Shown: positions 51,347 to 61,015, numbered from the stretch's first letter. The stretch: 62,727 nt of DNA from JBBIPA01 sp963775935 (GCA_963775935.1 CAVZKR010000001.1:1-62727), one strand, 5' to 3'. Program-made: numbers and translations. The notes: generated by a model not told the origin, from the letters alone.

Positions 51347-53791
51347 TTAAAATGCAGGTGTTAATCGGCCATCAAGGTTCCGCCAGTGAGGCAACCAGCA
51401 TAGAGCTACAAGTTGCACCGAAATATCTGTTTTCGTTGGTCTGATAGCTATCGTATCCAGCGGATCAGTCAACGGGTCATTTTTACCTGTAAGTATATCG
51501 GTCTCAGCTTTGAAATCAGCTTCAAGTTGCTGCAGTCTTTGCTCCATGGCTGCTACTGTTTCCTTAGCACGACCTATATCCTGAGTTTCTTTGACAGTTC
51601 TACCGACGCCACGTACGGTAGTAGTAGCTCTACCCAGAGTGGAATAGTTTATTGTTTTTCGACCAACAAAGGCACCTAGAAGTGTGGCACCCATAGAAAT
51701 AGCAGTTTGCATCTTTTGCTGTTTTGCCTGCTCTTCTTCTCGGTCAACTGTTTGCCTGGCACGACGGATTTGCTCTTCTAAGGACACAATTTTCGTAGTG
51801 TATTTCTGACGCAGTTTTTCCACAGCCTGGTCACGTTTCTCATGTGCGCTTTGTTGTAAGCGTATACGGAAATCACGCTCTGATTCTTCTGGATTGGAGA
51901 TTTCTTTCAGATTGGCGCTTTTCAGTAGCTCTAACCTCTGGTTACGATATAACCAGGTAGCAAGTTCTTTGCCCCAGATATCGTAATTTTTCGCTCTTCC
52001 GGCTGAGGCTGGAAGTTCCAAAAAATTTGCCGACTCGACTGGAGATTTTTCCAAATCGGATATACTAGTTATGAATTCTGTAGCAGTGTCCCAGTTTACA
52101 GGCAAGGCGTCATCTGACACATTAGCTTGTACACTAATATTTCTGGTTATAGTAACTCCAGTCTTGGTATCTGAGAAATGGACATTTCCCGTGCCTACTA
52201 TGATAGGTTGATACACCAAATTATGAGCTGCTGGTTGGTTGCTACGAACAGGTACAAAATACTGTTGGATATCTGGGGGTAATAAAGGTTGTTGGCTATT
52301 CTGTGCTCTGGCACTTGTTGTGGCGGCTGGGATTGATTGTACAGAAGGTACAGGTATTACTGGTGGGCTGGAAGTAGCTTTTCTGGATTCCATAAGCAAT
52401 TTAATCTGGTTGCGGGTAAGTGGACCTCGAAGATATGACATCGCCCAGCGTGTTTCAAATATAATTGGACCATCATCGTGAACATTGTTCATGAGGAAAA
52501 TACGATTGCTTAATCCTGCCAGAGTTTGCTCCATGCGTTGCCTATCGAATTTAGTGCCAGTAGTGACAGCAGCACCCTCAAGCCCATCCAGAACTCTAGC
52601 TTTATCCCGTTCGGTCTGTAGACGTCCTATAAACCATGTGCCTGTATTGGAAAGACCCTTGTAGTCAAGGTCTACTGGATTCTGGGTAACAAGCACAATC
52701 CCTACGCCAAAGGCACGCGCCTGCTTGAGCAAAGTGAGCAGCGGTTTTTTTGACGGCGGATTCGCCACCGGCGGAAAATAGCCGAAGATCTCATCCATAT
52801 AAACAATAGCCCGCAAACTGGTGGTACCTGATTGGGTGCGTGTCCAACCCAGTATCTGATTAAGAAGAAGTGAGACAAAGAACATGCGTTCGGCATCATT
52901 GAGATGAGCAATGGAAAAAATGGAAATTCGAGGCTTACCTTCGGCAGTATGCAAAAAAGTGTCAATATCCAGAGGCGCGCCTTCTAGCCAGACACTGAAA
53001 CCAGGTGCTGCAAGCAAATTATTGAGCTGGAGAGATAGTCCGAATCTGTCTTTGGAAGGGAAAAATGCTTCTATGTCCATGACACCGACTCGAGTTATCG
53101 GAGGATTTTGAATTTGCTGTATCAGAGCGGCGAGATCAAGGTTGCGAGATTGCCTCCATGCTGAATCTAAGATGGTTGATATAAGAATATGCTCACGACT
53201 TTTAATAGGGTCTGCTTCAATACCCATGAGTCCAAGCAGGCTGGCCACCGTGGTGTTGATGTGGTCTCTCAACAATTCATTATCGTCAACTATTGCCTGA
53301 GGAGGAGACGCAAATGACTTAAGAATGGATACAGATATGCCAGCATTGCTGCCAGGTGTATAGATGACAAAGTCTGTTGATTGGCGGAGGCGGCGTATTC
53401 GTTCATTATTCTGCCCCCATGAGGCCAGACCGTTTTTCCATAACTCAGCCTGTTGTTTGGCATATTCTTCAGTTGTTACATTCTTCTTTCGTGCGTCATC
53501 TTCATTGACCCAGGGGATAAAATCTTCGGCTTGTAGACTTGGAAACGTTAGCAAAAGATTGGGGAGGTCTCCTTTGGGATCGATGATAATAGAAGGGATT
53601 CCATCTATTGCGGCTTCCTCCAACAGGTCAATGCACAAGCCTGTTTTACCGCTGCCGGTCATACCAACACAAACAGCATGGGTAACCAGGTCTTTGGAGT
53701 CATAGAGAATCAATCCATCCAGTGATTTCTTGGACATGAGATCATAGGGACGCCCCAGATAAAAAACACCTAGTTTTTCATAATCTTCCAT
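51347..53791 (-). CDS. HerA/DUF87-type ATPase with C-terminal coiled coil
   Basis: 814 residues. The N-terminal ATPase of the HerA-FtsK superfamily has Walker A GMTGSGKTG (about residues 43-51), IIIDPKGDLPNLLL and Walker B IVYMDEIFGYFPP, then LVTQNPVDLDYKGL with the sensor residues. After a Pro/Ser-rich linker (about 480-530) follows an Arg/Gln-rich coiled coil (LRQKYTTKIVSLEEQIRRAR) and a Gly/Val hydrophobic patch. It probably pumps or remodels DNA; HerA usually pairs with the nuclease NurA, which is not adjacent. ATG 53791 lies after GGGGGTGG, and a terminator follows the gene. Confidence 0.85.
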   Translation of the reverse strand: MEDYEKLGVFYLGRPYDLMSKKSLDGLILYDSKDLVTHAVCVGMTGSGKTGLCIDLLEEAAIDGIPSIIIDPKGDLPNLLLTFPSLQAEDFIPWVNEDDARKKNVTTEEYAKQQAELWKNGLASWGQNNERIRRLRQSTDFVIYTPGSNAGISVSILKSFASPPQAIVDDNELLRDHINTTVASLLGLMGIEADPIKSREHILISTILDSAWRQSRNLDLAALIQQIQNPPITRVGVMDIEAFFPSKDRFGLSLQLNNLLAAPGFSVWLEGAPLDIDTFLHTAEGKPRISIFSIAHLNDAERMFFVSLLLNQILGWTRTQSGTTSLRAIVYMDEIFGYFPPVANPPSKKPLLTLLKQARAFGVGIVLVTQNPVDLDYKGLSNTGTWFIGRLQTERDKARVLDGLEGAAVTTGTKFDRQRMEQTLAGLSNRIFLMNNVHDDGPIIFETRWAMSYLRGPLTRNQIKLLMESRKATSSPPVIPVPSVQSIPAATTSARAQNSQQPLLPPDIQQYFVPVRSNQPAAHNLVYQPIIVGTGNVHFSDTKTGVTITRNISVQANVSDDALPVNWDTATEFITSISDLEKSPVESANFLELPASAGRAKNYDIWGKELATWLYRNQRLELLKSANLKEISNPEESERDFRIRLQQSAHEKRDQAVEKLRQKYTTKIVSLEEQIRRARQTVDREEEQAKQQKMQTAISMGATLLGAFVGRKTINYSTLGRATTTVRGVGRTVKETQDIGRAKETVAAMEQRLQQLEADFKAETDILTGKNDPLTDPLDTIAIRPTKTDISVQLVALCWLPHWRNLDGRLTPAF

Positions 53792-53987
53792 GTAACCACC
53801 CCCTGAATTTTAATAGCCTGGTTCTCTATATTCTTTTTGTAGCAGAAGACATAGTTGCTTATTATATAGATAAGGACATGTTAAGTTTTTACTTGATAAA
53901 AAGTCAAGTATTGCCTCTATTATCCTTTTTGCACATACTAGCATGAGTGGATGAAAAGGACTTTGCAGTACGAAGCAATTCGCTCAA

Positions 53988-54016
53988 TTGACCTTTTTCT
54001 TTTTCGTTGATATACT
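53988..54016 (+). promoter_or_regulatory. sigma-70-type promoter for bioY
   Basis: TTGACC (53988-53993) and TATACT (54011-54016), 17-base spacer, 38 bases before the bioY start. Confidence 0.75.
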
Positions 54017-54054
54017 TTTACGTTAGCCTCAGCTAGAAAGGGAGTAAAAACCAT

Positions 54055-54639
54055 ATGAAAGCCTCAGTTACCCGCCTCACTTTAATTGATGAGATTGTTC
54101 AAAAGAGAGGTTTACTTTGGAATATAGCGTTAATGTTTGGCTTTGCCTGTGTTACGGCACTGTGCGCTCAGCTAAGTTTCTGGATTGGTCCTGTGCCTGT
54201 AAGCGGTCAAACGTTTGCAGTGCTTCTGTCCGGTGCTCTTCTGGGCAGCCGGCGTGGCGCATTAAGCCAGCTTAGCTATATAGCTGTTGGCGCTACTGGC
54301 ATCCCGTATTGGTTTGCTCTCGGTGGTGCTCCGGGTGTAGCCCGTTTGGTAGGACCTACCGGTGGCTACTTGTTTGGTTTTGTGGCGGTTGCTTTTATTG
54401 TCGGTTGGTTGTGTGAAAGAGGCTGGGATCGGCATGTATGGGCTGCTGTTATAGCTATGCTCGCTGGTGAAGTTGTTCTTTACCTGTTTGGTCTGTCATG
54501 GTTATCCCTTTTTATTTCGAGAGAGGCACTGCTCCAAACTGGTTTTTACCCTTTTATTATTGGTGACGTCATAAAGATACTACTCGCAGCTATTATGTTA
54601 CCATCAGGCTGGCTGCTATTAAGAAAGTTCACCAGGTAA
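54055..54639 (+). CDS. bioY: biotin transporter substrate-binding subunit
   Basis: 194 residues with six hydrophobic segments. The BioY signature is GPVPVSGQTFAVLLSGALLG with SRRGALSQLSYIAVGATGIP, then VGPTGGYLFGFVAVAFIVGW. It is the S-component that binds biotin in the membrane, working alone or with an ECF module, which is not in the window. GGGAG lies 12 bases before the ATG. Confidence 0.95.
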   Translation: MKASVTRLTLIDEIVQKRGLLWNIALMFGFACVTALCAQLSFWIGPVPVSGQTFAVLLSGALLGSRRGALSQLSYIAVGATGIPYWFALGGAPGVARLVGPTGGYLFGFVAVAFIVGWLCERGWDRHVWAAVIAMLAGEVVLYLFGLSWLSLFISREALLQTGFYPFIIGDVIKILLAAIMLPSGWLLLRKFTR

Positions 54640-54677
54640 CTTAGCTCTTATCATCATTATGTAGTGAGGTTATTATT

Positions 54678-55319
54678 TTGGATATAACGTGGCTGGGACA
54701 CTCTTGTTTTCGTATTAAGGGAAAAGAAGCTGTTGTTGTAACAGACCCCTGTAATCCGAGTTTGGGGTATCCGCTCGGCAAACTCCGTGCTGATATAGTC
54801 ACCATAAGTCATTCCCACCCCGGTCATTCCTATATTGAGGCTATTGAAGGCGAATTCAAGGAAATCAAAGGTCCAGGGGAATATGAGATGAAAGGCGTTT
54901 TTGTTACGGGGATTGCCACATTTCATGATAAAAGCCAGGGCAGTGAGCGAGGCAGGAATACCAGTTATCTGTTAGAGATAGACGGGGTAACTCTGTGCCA
55001 TCTGGGTGACATCGGTCATGCGCCAACATCTGCTATAGAAGAGGAATTAGGAGATATCGGTGTCTTATTTCTCCCGGTAGGTGGAGTTAATACGATAGAT
55101 AGTGTCGTGGCTGCGGAGATAGTGAGAAGTTTGGCTCCCAAGGTAGTCATCCCTATGCATTATAAAACCCCAGCATTAACCAAAGAACTTGACCCATTGG
55201 ATAAATTCTTAAAACAGATGGGATTAAAGGAAATAACCTCTCAGCCCAGGTTCTCTGTAAATCGGTCGACTCTGCCTCCCAGCACTCAGGTTGTTGTTCT
55301 CAGCTATCCCCACCAATAA
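54678..55319 (+). CDS. MBL-fold metal-dependent hydrolase (UlaG-like)
   Basis: 213 residues beginning DITWLGHSCFRIKGKEAVVV. VTISHSHPGHSYIEA carries HxHxxH with Pro-Gly instead of Ala-Asp, so the metal-binding Asp of HxHxDH is missing. LCHLGDIGHAP and VIPMHYKTP supply later ligands. GAGGTTATTATT leads to a TTG start at 54678. The family ranges from lactonases to nucleases; the altered motif makes two-metal catalysis uncertain. Confidence 0.85.
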   Translation: MDITWLGHSCFRIKGKEAVVVTDPCNPSLGYPLGKLRADIVTISHSHPGHSYIEAIEGEFKEIKGPGEYEMKGVFVTGIATFHDKSQGSERGRNTSYLLEIDGVTLCHLGDIGHAPTSAIEEELGDIGVLFLPVGGVNTIDSVVAAEIVRSLAPKVVIPMHYKTPALTKELDPLDKFLKQMGLKEITSQPRFSVNRSTLPPSTQVVVLSYPHQ

Positions 55320-55364
55320 CATTTCTCAGTATCTACAGGTTTTTGCTGTAGGATAGAGTAGCTT

Positions 55365-56060
55365 ATGAATTTTGTCAAAAGGCTCTACGAATTGCAACTT
55401 ATTGACTCTGAAATTCAGAGCTCTAGAGAAATCATAGTGCAGTTGAATCTCAAAATAGGAGAAAATGAAGCTTTGAGCGTGGCAAAAGCTGAGCTAGATG
55501 CCATGAAGAAACGTCTAGCTGAGATTGGTCATAAGCGTCGTGACCTGGAATGGTCAGCGGAAGACCTGCGCAAAAACATCTCGAAATTAAATGATAAACT
55601 TTACGGCGGCAAGGTCGGTAATCCCAAAGAGCTCATGAGTTTGGAGCAGGAAAAAGAAAGTTTCACTGCCAAGCTTGCACAGCAAGAAGACGAACTATTA
55701 GATCTGATGAATGAAGAGGAAGAAATACAAAAAAAGATAGAAATACAATCCAAAAATGTTGGGGGAATGGAGGTGGAGTGGCAGCAGGAACAAAAAGCTC
55801 TGACGCAGCAGCGAGATGAACTGGAGAACCGGCTGCTCGAGTTTGAGAAGAAACGTCAGGCATCGGCTTCTGCTATCGATCCTCAGACACATAGTCTTTA
55901 CGAAGGGATACGATTAAAGAAGGGGCAGGCTGTAGTGAAAGTGGAGCAGGGCAGATGTCTAGGATGCCATATCACGTTGCCAGTAAATGAGTGGCAACGG
56001 GCGAAATCTGGAGCTGTAGTGCAGTGCGGTAGTTGTGGCAAGATACTCTATTTGGAATAG
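55365..56060 (+). CDS. coiled-coil protein with C4-type zinc ribbon (DUF164/CT398-like)
   Basis: 231 residues: a long antiparallel coiled coil (residues about 10-180, for example ELDAMKKRLAEIGHKRRDLE) and a C-terminal zinc ribbon CLGCHITLPVNEW with VQCGSCGKILYLE. The family is widespread, binds nucleic acid or protein partners and often neighbours RNase H genes, as here. GTAGGA precedes the start. Confidence 0.9.
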   Translation: MNFVKRLYELQLIDSEIQSSREIIVQLNLKIGENEALSVAKAELDAMKKRLAEIGHKRRDLEWSAEDLRKNISKLNDKLYGGKVGNPKELMSLEQEKESFTAKLAQQEDELLDLMNEEEEIQKKIEIQSKNVGGMEVEWQQEQKALTQQRDELENRLLEFEKKRQASASAIDPQTHSLYEGIRLKKGQAVVKVEQGRCLGCHITLPVNEWQRAKSGAVVQCGSCGKILYLE

Positions 56061-56079
56061 GAGTTTTTGAAACTGTACT

Positions 56080-56499
56080 ATGTGGTTGCATATTTATGCT
56101 GATGGTGCGTGCTGGGGTAATCCAGGTCCTGCAGCTATTGGGGCTGTTATCAAAGACGATAGCAAGAAAACGTTAGTTGAGATATCCGAATATATTGGTC
56201 AGGGGACAAACAATCAAGCTGAGTACAAGGCGGTTATTGCTGCTTTGAAGTCGGCAGCCGGATTTAACGTTGAGGGAGTAGTACTTTACCTGGATTCAGA
56301 GCTTGTTATCAAGCAACTGTCTGGCGAGTACAAAGTAAAGAACCCTCTTCTCCGTCCTCTCCATATAGAGTTGGTGATGTTATTGAGAAAGTTCAAGAGT
56401 TTTTCGATTAACCATGTAGGGCATTCAGGAAATGAGGAAGCTCATAGTCTGGCTTCAAAAGCATTAAAGAATTGGGCCAAGACAGGTAGTCAGGTTTGA
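56080..56499 (+). CDS. RNase HI family protein
   Basis: 139 residues with IYADGACWGNPGPAAIG (first Asp), NNQAEYKAVIAAL (Glu), LYLDSELVIKQLSGEYKVK (Asp) and HSGNEEAHSLASKAL. The last catalytic position, usually Asp in NxxAD, is His here. An Asp-to-His change at this site in E. coli RNase HI is known to be tolerated, so activity may remain. The gene probably degrades RNA in RNA-DNA hybrids. It lies 19 bases after the zinc-ribbon gene and just before RNase P RNA. Confidence 0.9.
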   Translation: MWLHIYADGACWGNPGPAAIGAVIKDDSKKTLVEISEYIGQGTNNQAEYKAVIAALKSAAGFNVEGVVLYLDSELVIKQLSGEYKVKNPLLRPLHIELVMLLRKFKSFSINHVGHSGNEEAHSLASKALKNWAKTGSQV

Positions 56500-56536
56500 C
56501 TCTCTCTCAATGCAGGGTGTAGAGTGAATACGGGCT

Positions 56537-56893
56537 AAGTAGACCGGATGACCGCTCGTGGCTCAGATGAGTCAGGGAGGAAAGTCCGAGCTCCACCAGG
56601 CGGGGTACTGGGTAACTCCCAGGAGGGGTGACCCTACGGAAAGTGCCACAGAAACATACCGTCCCGACTCTGTCGGGATAAGGGTGAAATGGCGAGGTAA
56701 GAGCTCACCAGCAGACAGGTGACTATCTGGCTGGGCAAACCCTACCCGGAGCAAGACCAAATAGGGGGACTATAAGTGCCTGGCTTTGACCCCGGGTTGG
56801 TCGCTATTGATCTCGATGGTAACATCGAGGCTAGATGGATGGTCATCACCCTGACTTGTTCAGGGTACAGAACTCGGCTTATAGGTCTACTTG
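56537..56893 (+). ncRNA. rnpB: RNase P RNA (type A)
   Basis: The ends AGTAGACC and GGTCTACT pair (P1). Universal elements are GAGGAAAGTCCGAGCTCC (CR-I), GGGTGAAATGGCGAGGTAAG with AGCTCACCAGC (CR-II/III), GGCAAACCC (CR-IV) and ACAGAACTCGGCTTATAGG (CR-V). Length about 357 bases. It matures tRNA 5' ends with the protein RnpA. Confidence 0.97.
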
Positions 56894-56983
56894 GCCCCCT
56901 TTCTTCATGTATTGTTGACATAAAATAGGCCGAGCTGATAGAATCAAAAATAAGAAATATCCAAACATTCAATATTCCTTGAT

Positions 56984-57026
56984 AAAGACCTGATCCTATT
57001 GCAGTGGGGCAGGTCTTTCTCTTTTA
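56984..57026 (+). terminator. intrinsic terminator downstream of rnpB
   Basis: Stem AAAGACCTG (56984-56992) with CAGGTCTTT (57010-57018), then CTCTTTT. The remaining 160 bases to the next gene show nothing. Confidence 0.75.
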
Positions 57027-57185
57027 AATAATCCTTCTGCTATTTGTTAAAGTCTAAGCCTGTTTACTATTGTCGTCAATAGTACTTTTGTTCTAGGGTT
57101 ATTAATTACGGCAATACCATTGTAGGTTTTCTTCCACTTCTTAATTTGGTTTTTATGACAGGACACATTAATTATGTAAGTTTTT

Positions 57186-58256
57186 TCATTCTGCTTTGCC
57201 CTTGTCATTAAACTTGAATAAACCTACTGAATCAAAAAATACAACCTCAGCCTTAGTAAATTTGTTGCTAAAATAATCCTTTGTAGCTTTTAATTTTTCC
57301 ACTGATTTATCATTAACATGTATGGAAATCGCTAATTTATAACCTGATTTGTCTATAGCAGTTAAAATGTGTTCGTCCTGCTCGGATAATGAACAGCCAT
57401 AAATTACAAATTTACGTAACTTTGTAAATTTCAACCTGTTATAAGAGAATTGTAAATAATTACTTTGCTTTATTTGTTTTAGCTTTTCCGTACTATCGCC
57501 TTCACATATAAAAATAGGCATATTCCCATTTTTTATCACATCACCGATAATATCAATAAGTTGAATAGTCCTATCACCTTTTATTCTTTTCAATTCATCC
57601 ACAGATTGTTCCAATTTAAATATAAATAGCGCACCATGAAGATAATATACATATCGATATTTTTGTTCTCTGTCTTGGTATTCCACAAAACTTTTAAAGT
57701 TACTGTCAAAGTCCCCCCACAGACAATCGCCATAACGCCACATACTCTTGTATTTTGGTGAATTACGTTTTTTTTCGTTATCTACCCATTTGTCTCTTAA
57801 TATCATTAAAATATGATATAAAAAAAGGTCGTAATTCAAGGTAAAGATGGTATCGAATAACACCATTTTGTCTGATATTAATATTAATTCGTCCCAGAAT
57901 ATTGACTCTGATTTTGGATGTATATCACGTATTGTCTTTATTAAACCTTCTTTTAATATAGTTACCGTATCTTTTATTTCTTTAGTTTCTATACCGTAGA
58001 GATTATTAACAAATATTGCGTACGTAAGTTTCTGCAAAATTTTCTCGAAATTGTTTGTACCAAAGCTTAATAATATTTTTTGATACTTATCTGGACATTT
58101 CACAAGGAATTTTTCAAATAATGAAGGGTATTTAAAACTATCTGCAAAGTTGAGAGAAAATCCATTTCCTAGTAATAGACCACAATCCTTGAATTCTCCT
58201 TCCAAGTCAGACCATTGAAATATATCTATTTTTTTCAGTTGTTCTTCGGTAACCAC
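57186..58256 (-). CDS. SIR2-like / DUF4917-type protein
   Basis: 356 residues. LLLGNGFSLNFADS near the N-terminus resembles the nucleotide-binding loop of SIR2-like proteins. IFTLNYDLFLYHIL (TxNYD), YVYYLHGALFIF (LHG) and IYGCSLSEQDEHILTAI (the GxSxxxxD region) follow, the order seen in SIR2-like NADases of phage-defence systems and in the DUF4917 family. The gene is far more AT-rich than its neighbours, suggesting transfer. No partner gene is recognisable. A stand-alone defence effector is possible but unproven. Confidence 0.75.
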   Translation of the reverse strand: MVTEEQLKKIDIFQWSDLEGEFKDCGLLLGNGFSLNFADSFKYPSLFEKFLVKCPDKYQKILLSFGTNNFEKILQKLTYAIFVNNLYGIETKEIKDTVTILKEGLIKTIRDIHPKSESIFWDELILISDKMVLFDTIFTLNYDLFLYHILMILRDKWVDNEKKRNSPKYKSMWRYGDCLWGDFDSNFKSFVEYQDREQKYRYVYYLHGALFIFKLEQSVDELKRIKGDRTIQLIDIIGDVIKNGNMPIFICEGDSTEKLKQIKQSNYLQFSYNRLKFTKLRKFVIYGCSLSEQDEHILTAIDKSGYKLAISIHVNDKSVEKLKATKDYFSNKFTKAEVVFFDSVGLFKFNDKGKAE

Positions 58257-58389
58257 TATTCATACCTCCACAATAAAAAAACCTCTTTTTATCGTTAATA
58301 TTACTCTTTCAATAATCCCTTGACAAGCTCTTTTATCGAGGTATACAAGTTGAGTAACCATAGAAAATCTAAGACAAAAGGGGGTACAA

Positions 58390-59115
58390 ATGAATTTAGT
58401 CATTATTGGCGTGGTGTGTTTGGCATTGATAGGGGTAGCCTGTCTTTACTTTGGCAAGGATGGCGCAATTATCAGTACCATAATTGCGCTGATCGGTGGG
58501 GCTGCAGGGTTCGGTGTGAGTAAAGCGAAACAAGAACTGGCTCCGGGAAATGTCCAGATGCCTGTTACTTCTACTGATGCTATTAGTAATGCGGTCTCCC
58601 TTGTGCAATATAGTGTGCCTATAAAAACGCCTATGCTCTCTGGCGGTGAAGCTGTAGACTTTCAAAGAATTGATTCAGAAATAGACGAAAGTATAACCAC
58701 TATGAAGCTGGCTGATGATGCTAAGCAACATTGCGCCCTGGCTCTCAATAGGGCGGTTGCTGCCAGGGTCAAGAGTTTAGACGAAGTGAAGCAATGGAAT
58801 AGTTACCTTCTGGGTTGGGCTAAAGCTGCCGTCAAGGAATATTTCGAGTTTGAAAGTCCAGACAGTAAAGCTGAGTTAGACGTTGCTATTGAGCGTTGGA
58901 AAGCTGCCAAGTGTAGGGACATTAGTGAGCCTGTGAAGGTCTTGCTAAGCTGGTTGGTCAAGTTGTTTGGTATGCGTCAAGCGTTAGCTCGGCTTGAAGC
59001 TGTGGGGCTGGATTGGAATAAACTTGCTCCACCTTATCAAACAGCCTGGTATATTGCAGAGCTAGCTTATAATCCTGTCGTTCAGATAGGCATTACTAGC
59101 GAAGATGTGGTTTAA
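58390..59115 (+). CDS. hypothetical membrane-anchored protein, possibly phage-related
   Basis: 241 residues. One or two N-terminal membrane helices (VIIGVVCLALIGVACLYFGK, then ISTIIALIGGAAGFGVSKAK), followed by a soluble part rich in helices (ALALNRAVAARVKSL, LLGWAKAAVKEYFEF, LSWLVKLFGMRQALARLEAV). The family is not recognised. It starts before the minus-strand phage-like genes and converges with them three bases before their last stop. No clear ribosome site (AAGGGGG 11 bases upstream is possible). Confidence 0.65.
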   Translation: MNLVIIGVVCLALIGVACLYFGKDGAIISTIIALIGGAAGFGVSKAKQELAPGNVQMPVTSTDAISNAVSLVQYSVPIKTPMLSGGEAVDFQRIDSEIDESITTMKLADDAKQHCALALNRAVAARVKSLDEVKQWNSYLLGWAKAAVKEYFEFESPDSKAELDVAIERWKAAKCRDISEPVKVLLSWLVKLFGMRQALARLEAVGLDWNKLAPPYQTAWYIAELAYNPVVQIGITSEDVV

Positions 59116-59118
59116 CAA

Positions 59119-60133
59119 TTAGCTCTTGAGTGGTATTTTAAACTCAAAGACCTGGTCGGCTAAAGTTGTTACTTCGATGGTGCAAGGCGTGGGGATTGGT
59201 ATCTCAAGGCTGCTCTCAAGGCGCTGTTCCTCGGGATTTGATAGCTGGTCGTAGTCTGCCATTTCCTGTTCCTCAAAGATAACGCGCACTCGTTTCAATG
59301 CGGGGTGGGTAATAAGTGCTTTGACTTGCTGCCCAACTGGTGGCGGCATTGCTTCTGTGGTAAACTCCGCGTCCGCGCCGTAGATGGTGCCTCCTGAGTT
59401 AGTAGCCTCGGTTCGGAAGTGATAAGATCTTGTCCGGTTCGAGGCTTTGGAGAAGTGCCTCGAACGTGTTTCCTGAAAGTTTGCCTGATTGCCATGCAGT
59501 ATTACTACCGTAGCTGGTGGTCTGTCCATAGTTAAATCGTACATCGCAAACCTCGCCTCCATCGTCTGTTAATGTGCCGTGAAGCGTTGCTTCGGTCTGT
59601 CCGATGCCTGTAGCTGGGTCTGTCTGGACGGTTGGAGCTGCGATATAGGGGTTCCCCCAATCTTCGAAGTGGAGGTCGCCGTTGGTGTTCATTGTCCAGC
59701 CTGTAGGGTAGGTGGTGGTGAAGCCACGTATGCCTCGGTCGTAGGCTGGATTGGTGGCATGACCAAGAATGTTGATACAGTTAGAGACGTTGGTGCCGTT
59801 GCAGCCCATGTCGATGAAATACTCAACATCGGCGCTGAGAACTGGCGTCGTATCAAGGGTTATCTCATGCCTGGCGCCTGCTGTTGCTCCACTCCATGCG
59901 CTACAATCGACTGTTTTAGACGATAGGGCTGCGCCTGTTGGTTTATGGTTGGCGTCCGCTAGAAAAACCTGGATGGTGAACTGTGTACAAGTTCCTGTTC
60001 GTTTTGCCCAGATAGCAAGTGATGTTAATGTATGGATTAATTGAGGGGTAAACGTCTGTCCAGCATGGCGGTTGCTGTAGAGACCGTAAAGAGAAGCGTC
60101 ATGTTCTTCGTAGCTCTCATATTTTGTAGTCAT
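59119..60133 (-). pseudogene. phage or surface protein with beta-sandwich and Fn3-like domains, one frameshift
   Basis: From ATG 60133 (GAGGTTACTCT upstream) the first 165 residues resemble a jelly-roll/CBM-like domain (HAGQTFTPQLIHTLTSLAIW). An Fn3-type repeat follows: PTVQTDPATGIGQTEATLHG, VRFNYGQTTSYGSN, FEALLQSLEP. The frame changes at about 59421-59433, after which SYHFRTEATNSGGTIYGADA continues the Fn3 domain to 59119. Such domains occur on phage tail or virion surface proteins. Confidence 0.7.
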
Positions 60134-60265
60134 AGAGTAACCTCAATTATAGCCTTTGAAGCCTTGCTGCTCGGCTCCATTTGCCTCTGGGTAGCGGTGG
60201 GTGTGAAGCTCTGAAAATTGCTAGGCGTGGAGTAGCTAGGAAATAAGTGGAGAACGCTGAAGTGT

Positions 60266-60586
60266 TTAGCCGATAAGCTGAACACGAGGCGTTTGGAGGG
60301 CAATTTTCAGAGCGATCTTGTCCCATGTTAATGGTACTCCGTAGCTGTCAATTATCCGGTGAGCGATAGCGTAGCCTTCTAGGTAAATTCTAGCGGACCG
60401 GCTGAGCGAAGCTCGCCATGCTAAAGCCTGTTGGAAGCGGGTTCTATGTTCAAGTTGTGTTTGGGACGGTTGGGTGGTCTTTGGCTTCACAGTTCGCCTG
60501 ATCTGTTGTCCGTAGTGAAGTTGGTATACGGCTTCGCCCTGTTTACCTTGCTTAATGTCGCCTAACGCGTTGGTTATTTTAACCAT
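60266..60586 (-). CDS. phage-like hypothetical protein
   Basis: 106 residues, basic: ITNALGDIKQGKQGEAVYQL then QIRRTVKPKTTQPSQTQLEH and LSRSARIYLEGYAIAHRIID. The gene is one of a minus-strand series of small genes before the Fn3-like gene. It reads like a small structural or packaging-associated phage protein, but no family is recognised. Confidence 0.6.
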   Translation of the reverse strand: MVKITNALGDIKQGKQGEAVYQLHYGQQIRRTVKPKTTQPSQTQLEHRTRFQQALAWRASLSRSARIYLEGYAIAHRIIDSYGVPLTWDKIALKIALQTPRVQLIG

Positions 60587-60637
60587 GGTTAATTTGATGA
60601 TAGACGGCGGTAAAAGCGATTGTCAATTAGCCGATGA

Positions 60638-61015
60638 TTAAGCCAAGCTTTTATAGTAGGCTCTCCGTTGTTTCCAATAGTCATAACCTACGACACTGGC
60701 TTTATACAAGAGATTGAATAAATCTCCGCTTTCTTGATACTCAAGTATCCATCCCTCAAACAATGCTAGAGCTTCCACGTCAACGGTATCCCTTATCGTA
60801 AATCCTTCTGGGGGGTAGGCAACGACAAAAAAAATTCCTTGTAATCCCCAAGTAGCAAGGCAAAGGATAGTAGCTGAGTAGTCGAAGTATTTATAACCCT
60901 TAATCCAACCTTGTGGTGGCTCTCCTTCATCCCGATATTGCCTTGCGTAGTCTTTAGCTTCGTTGTCCGCAGGATAGATCGGTGTCTCGTTTAGCTTTAA
61001 TGGTCTAGCAGGCAT
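60638..61015 (-). CDS. phage-like hypothetical protein
   Basis: 125 residues: LKLNETPIYPADNEAKDYAR, a central hydrophobic stretch (ATILCLATWGLQGIFFVVAY) and an acidic C-terminal part (LALFEGWILEYQESGDLFNL). It is followed 51 bases later by the next gene of the series. Family not recognised. Confidence 0.6.
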   Translation of the reverse strand: MPARPLKLNETPIYPADNEAKDYARQYRDEGEPPQGWIKGYKYFDYSATILCLATWGLQGIFFVVAYPPEGFTIRDTVDVEALALFEGWILEYQESGDLFNLLYKASVVGYDYWKQRRAYYKSLA

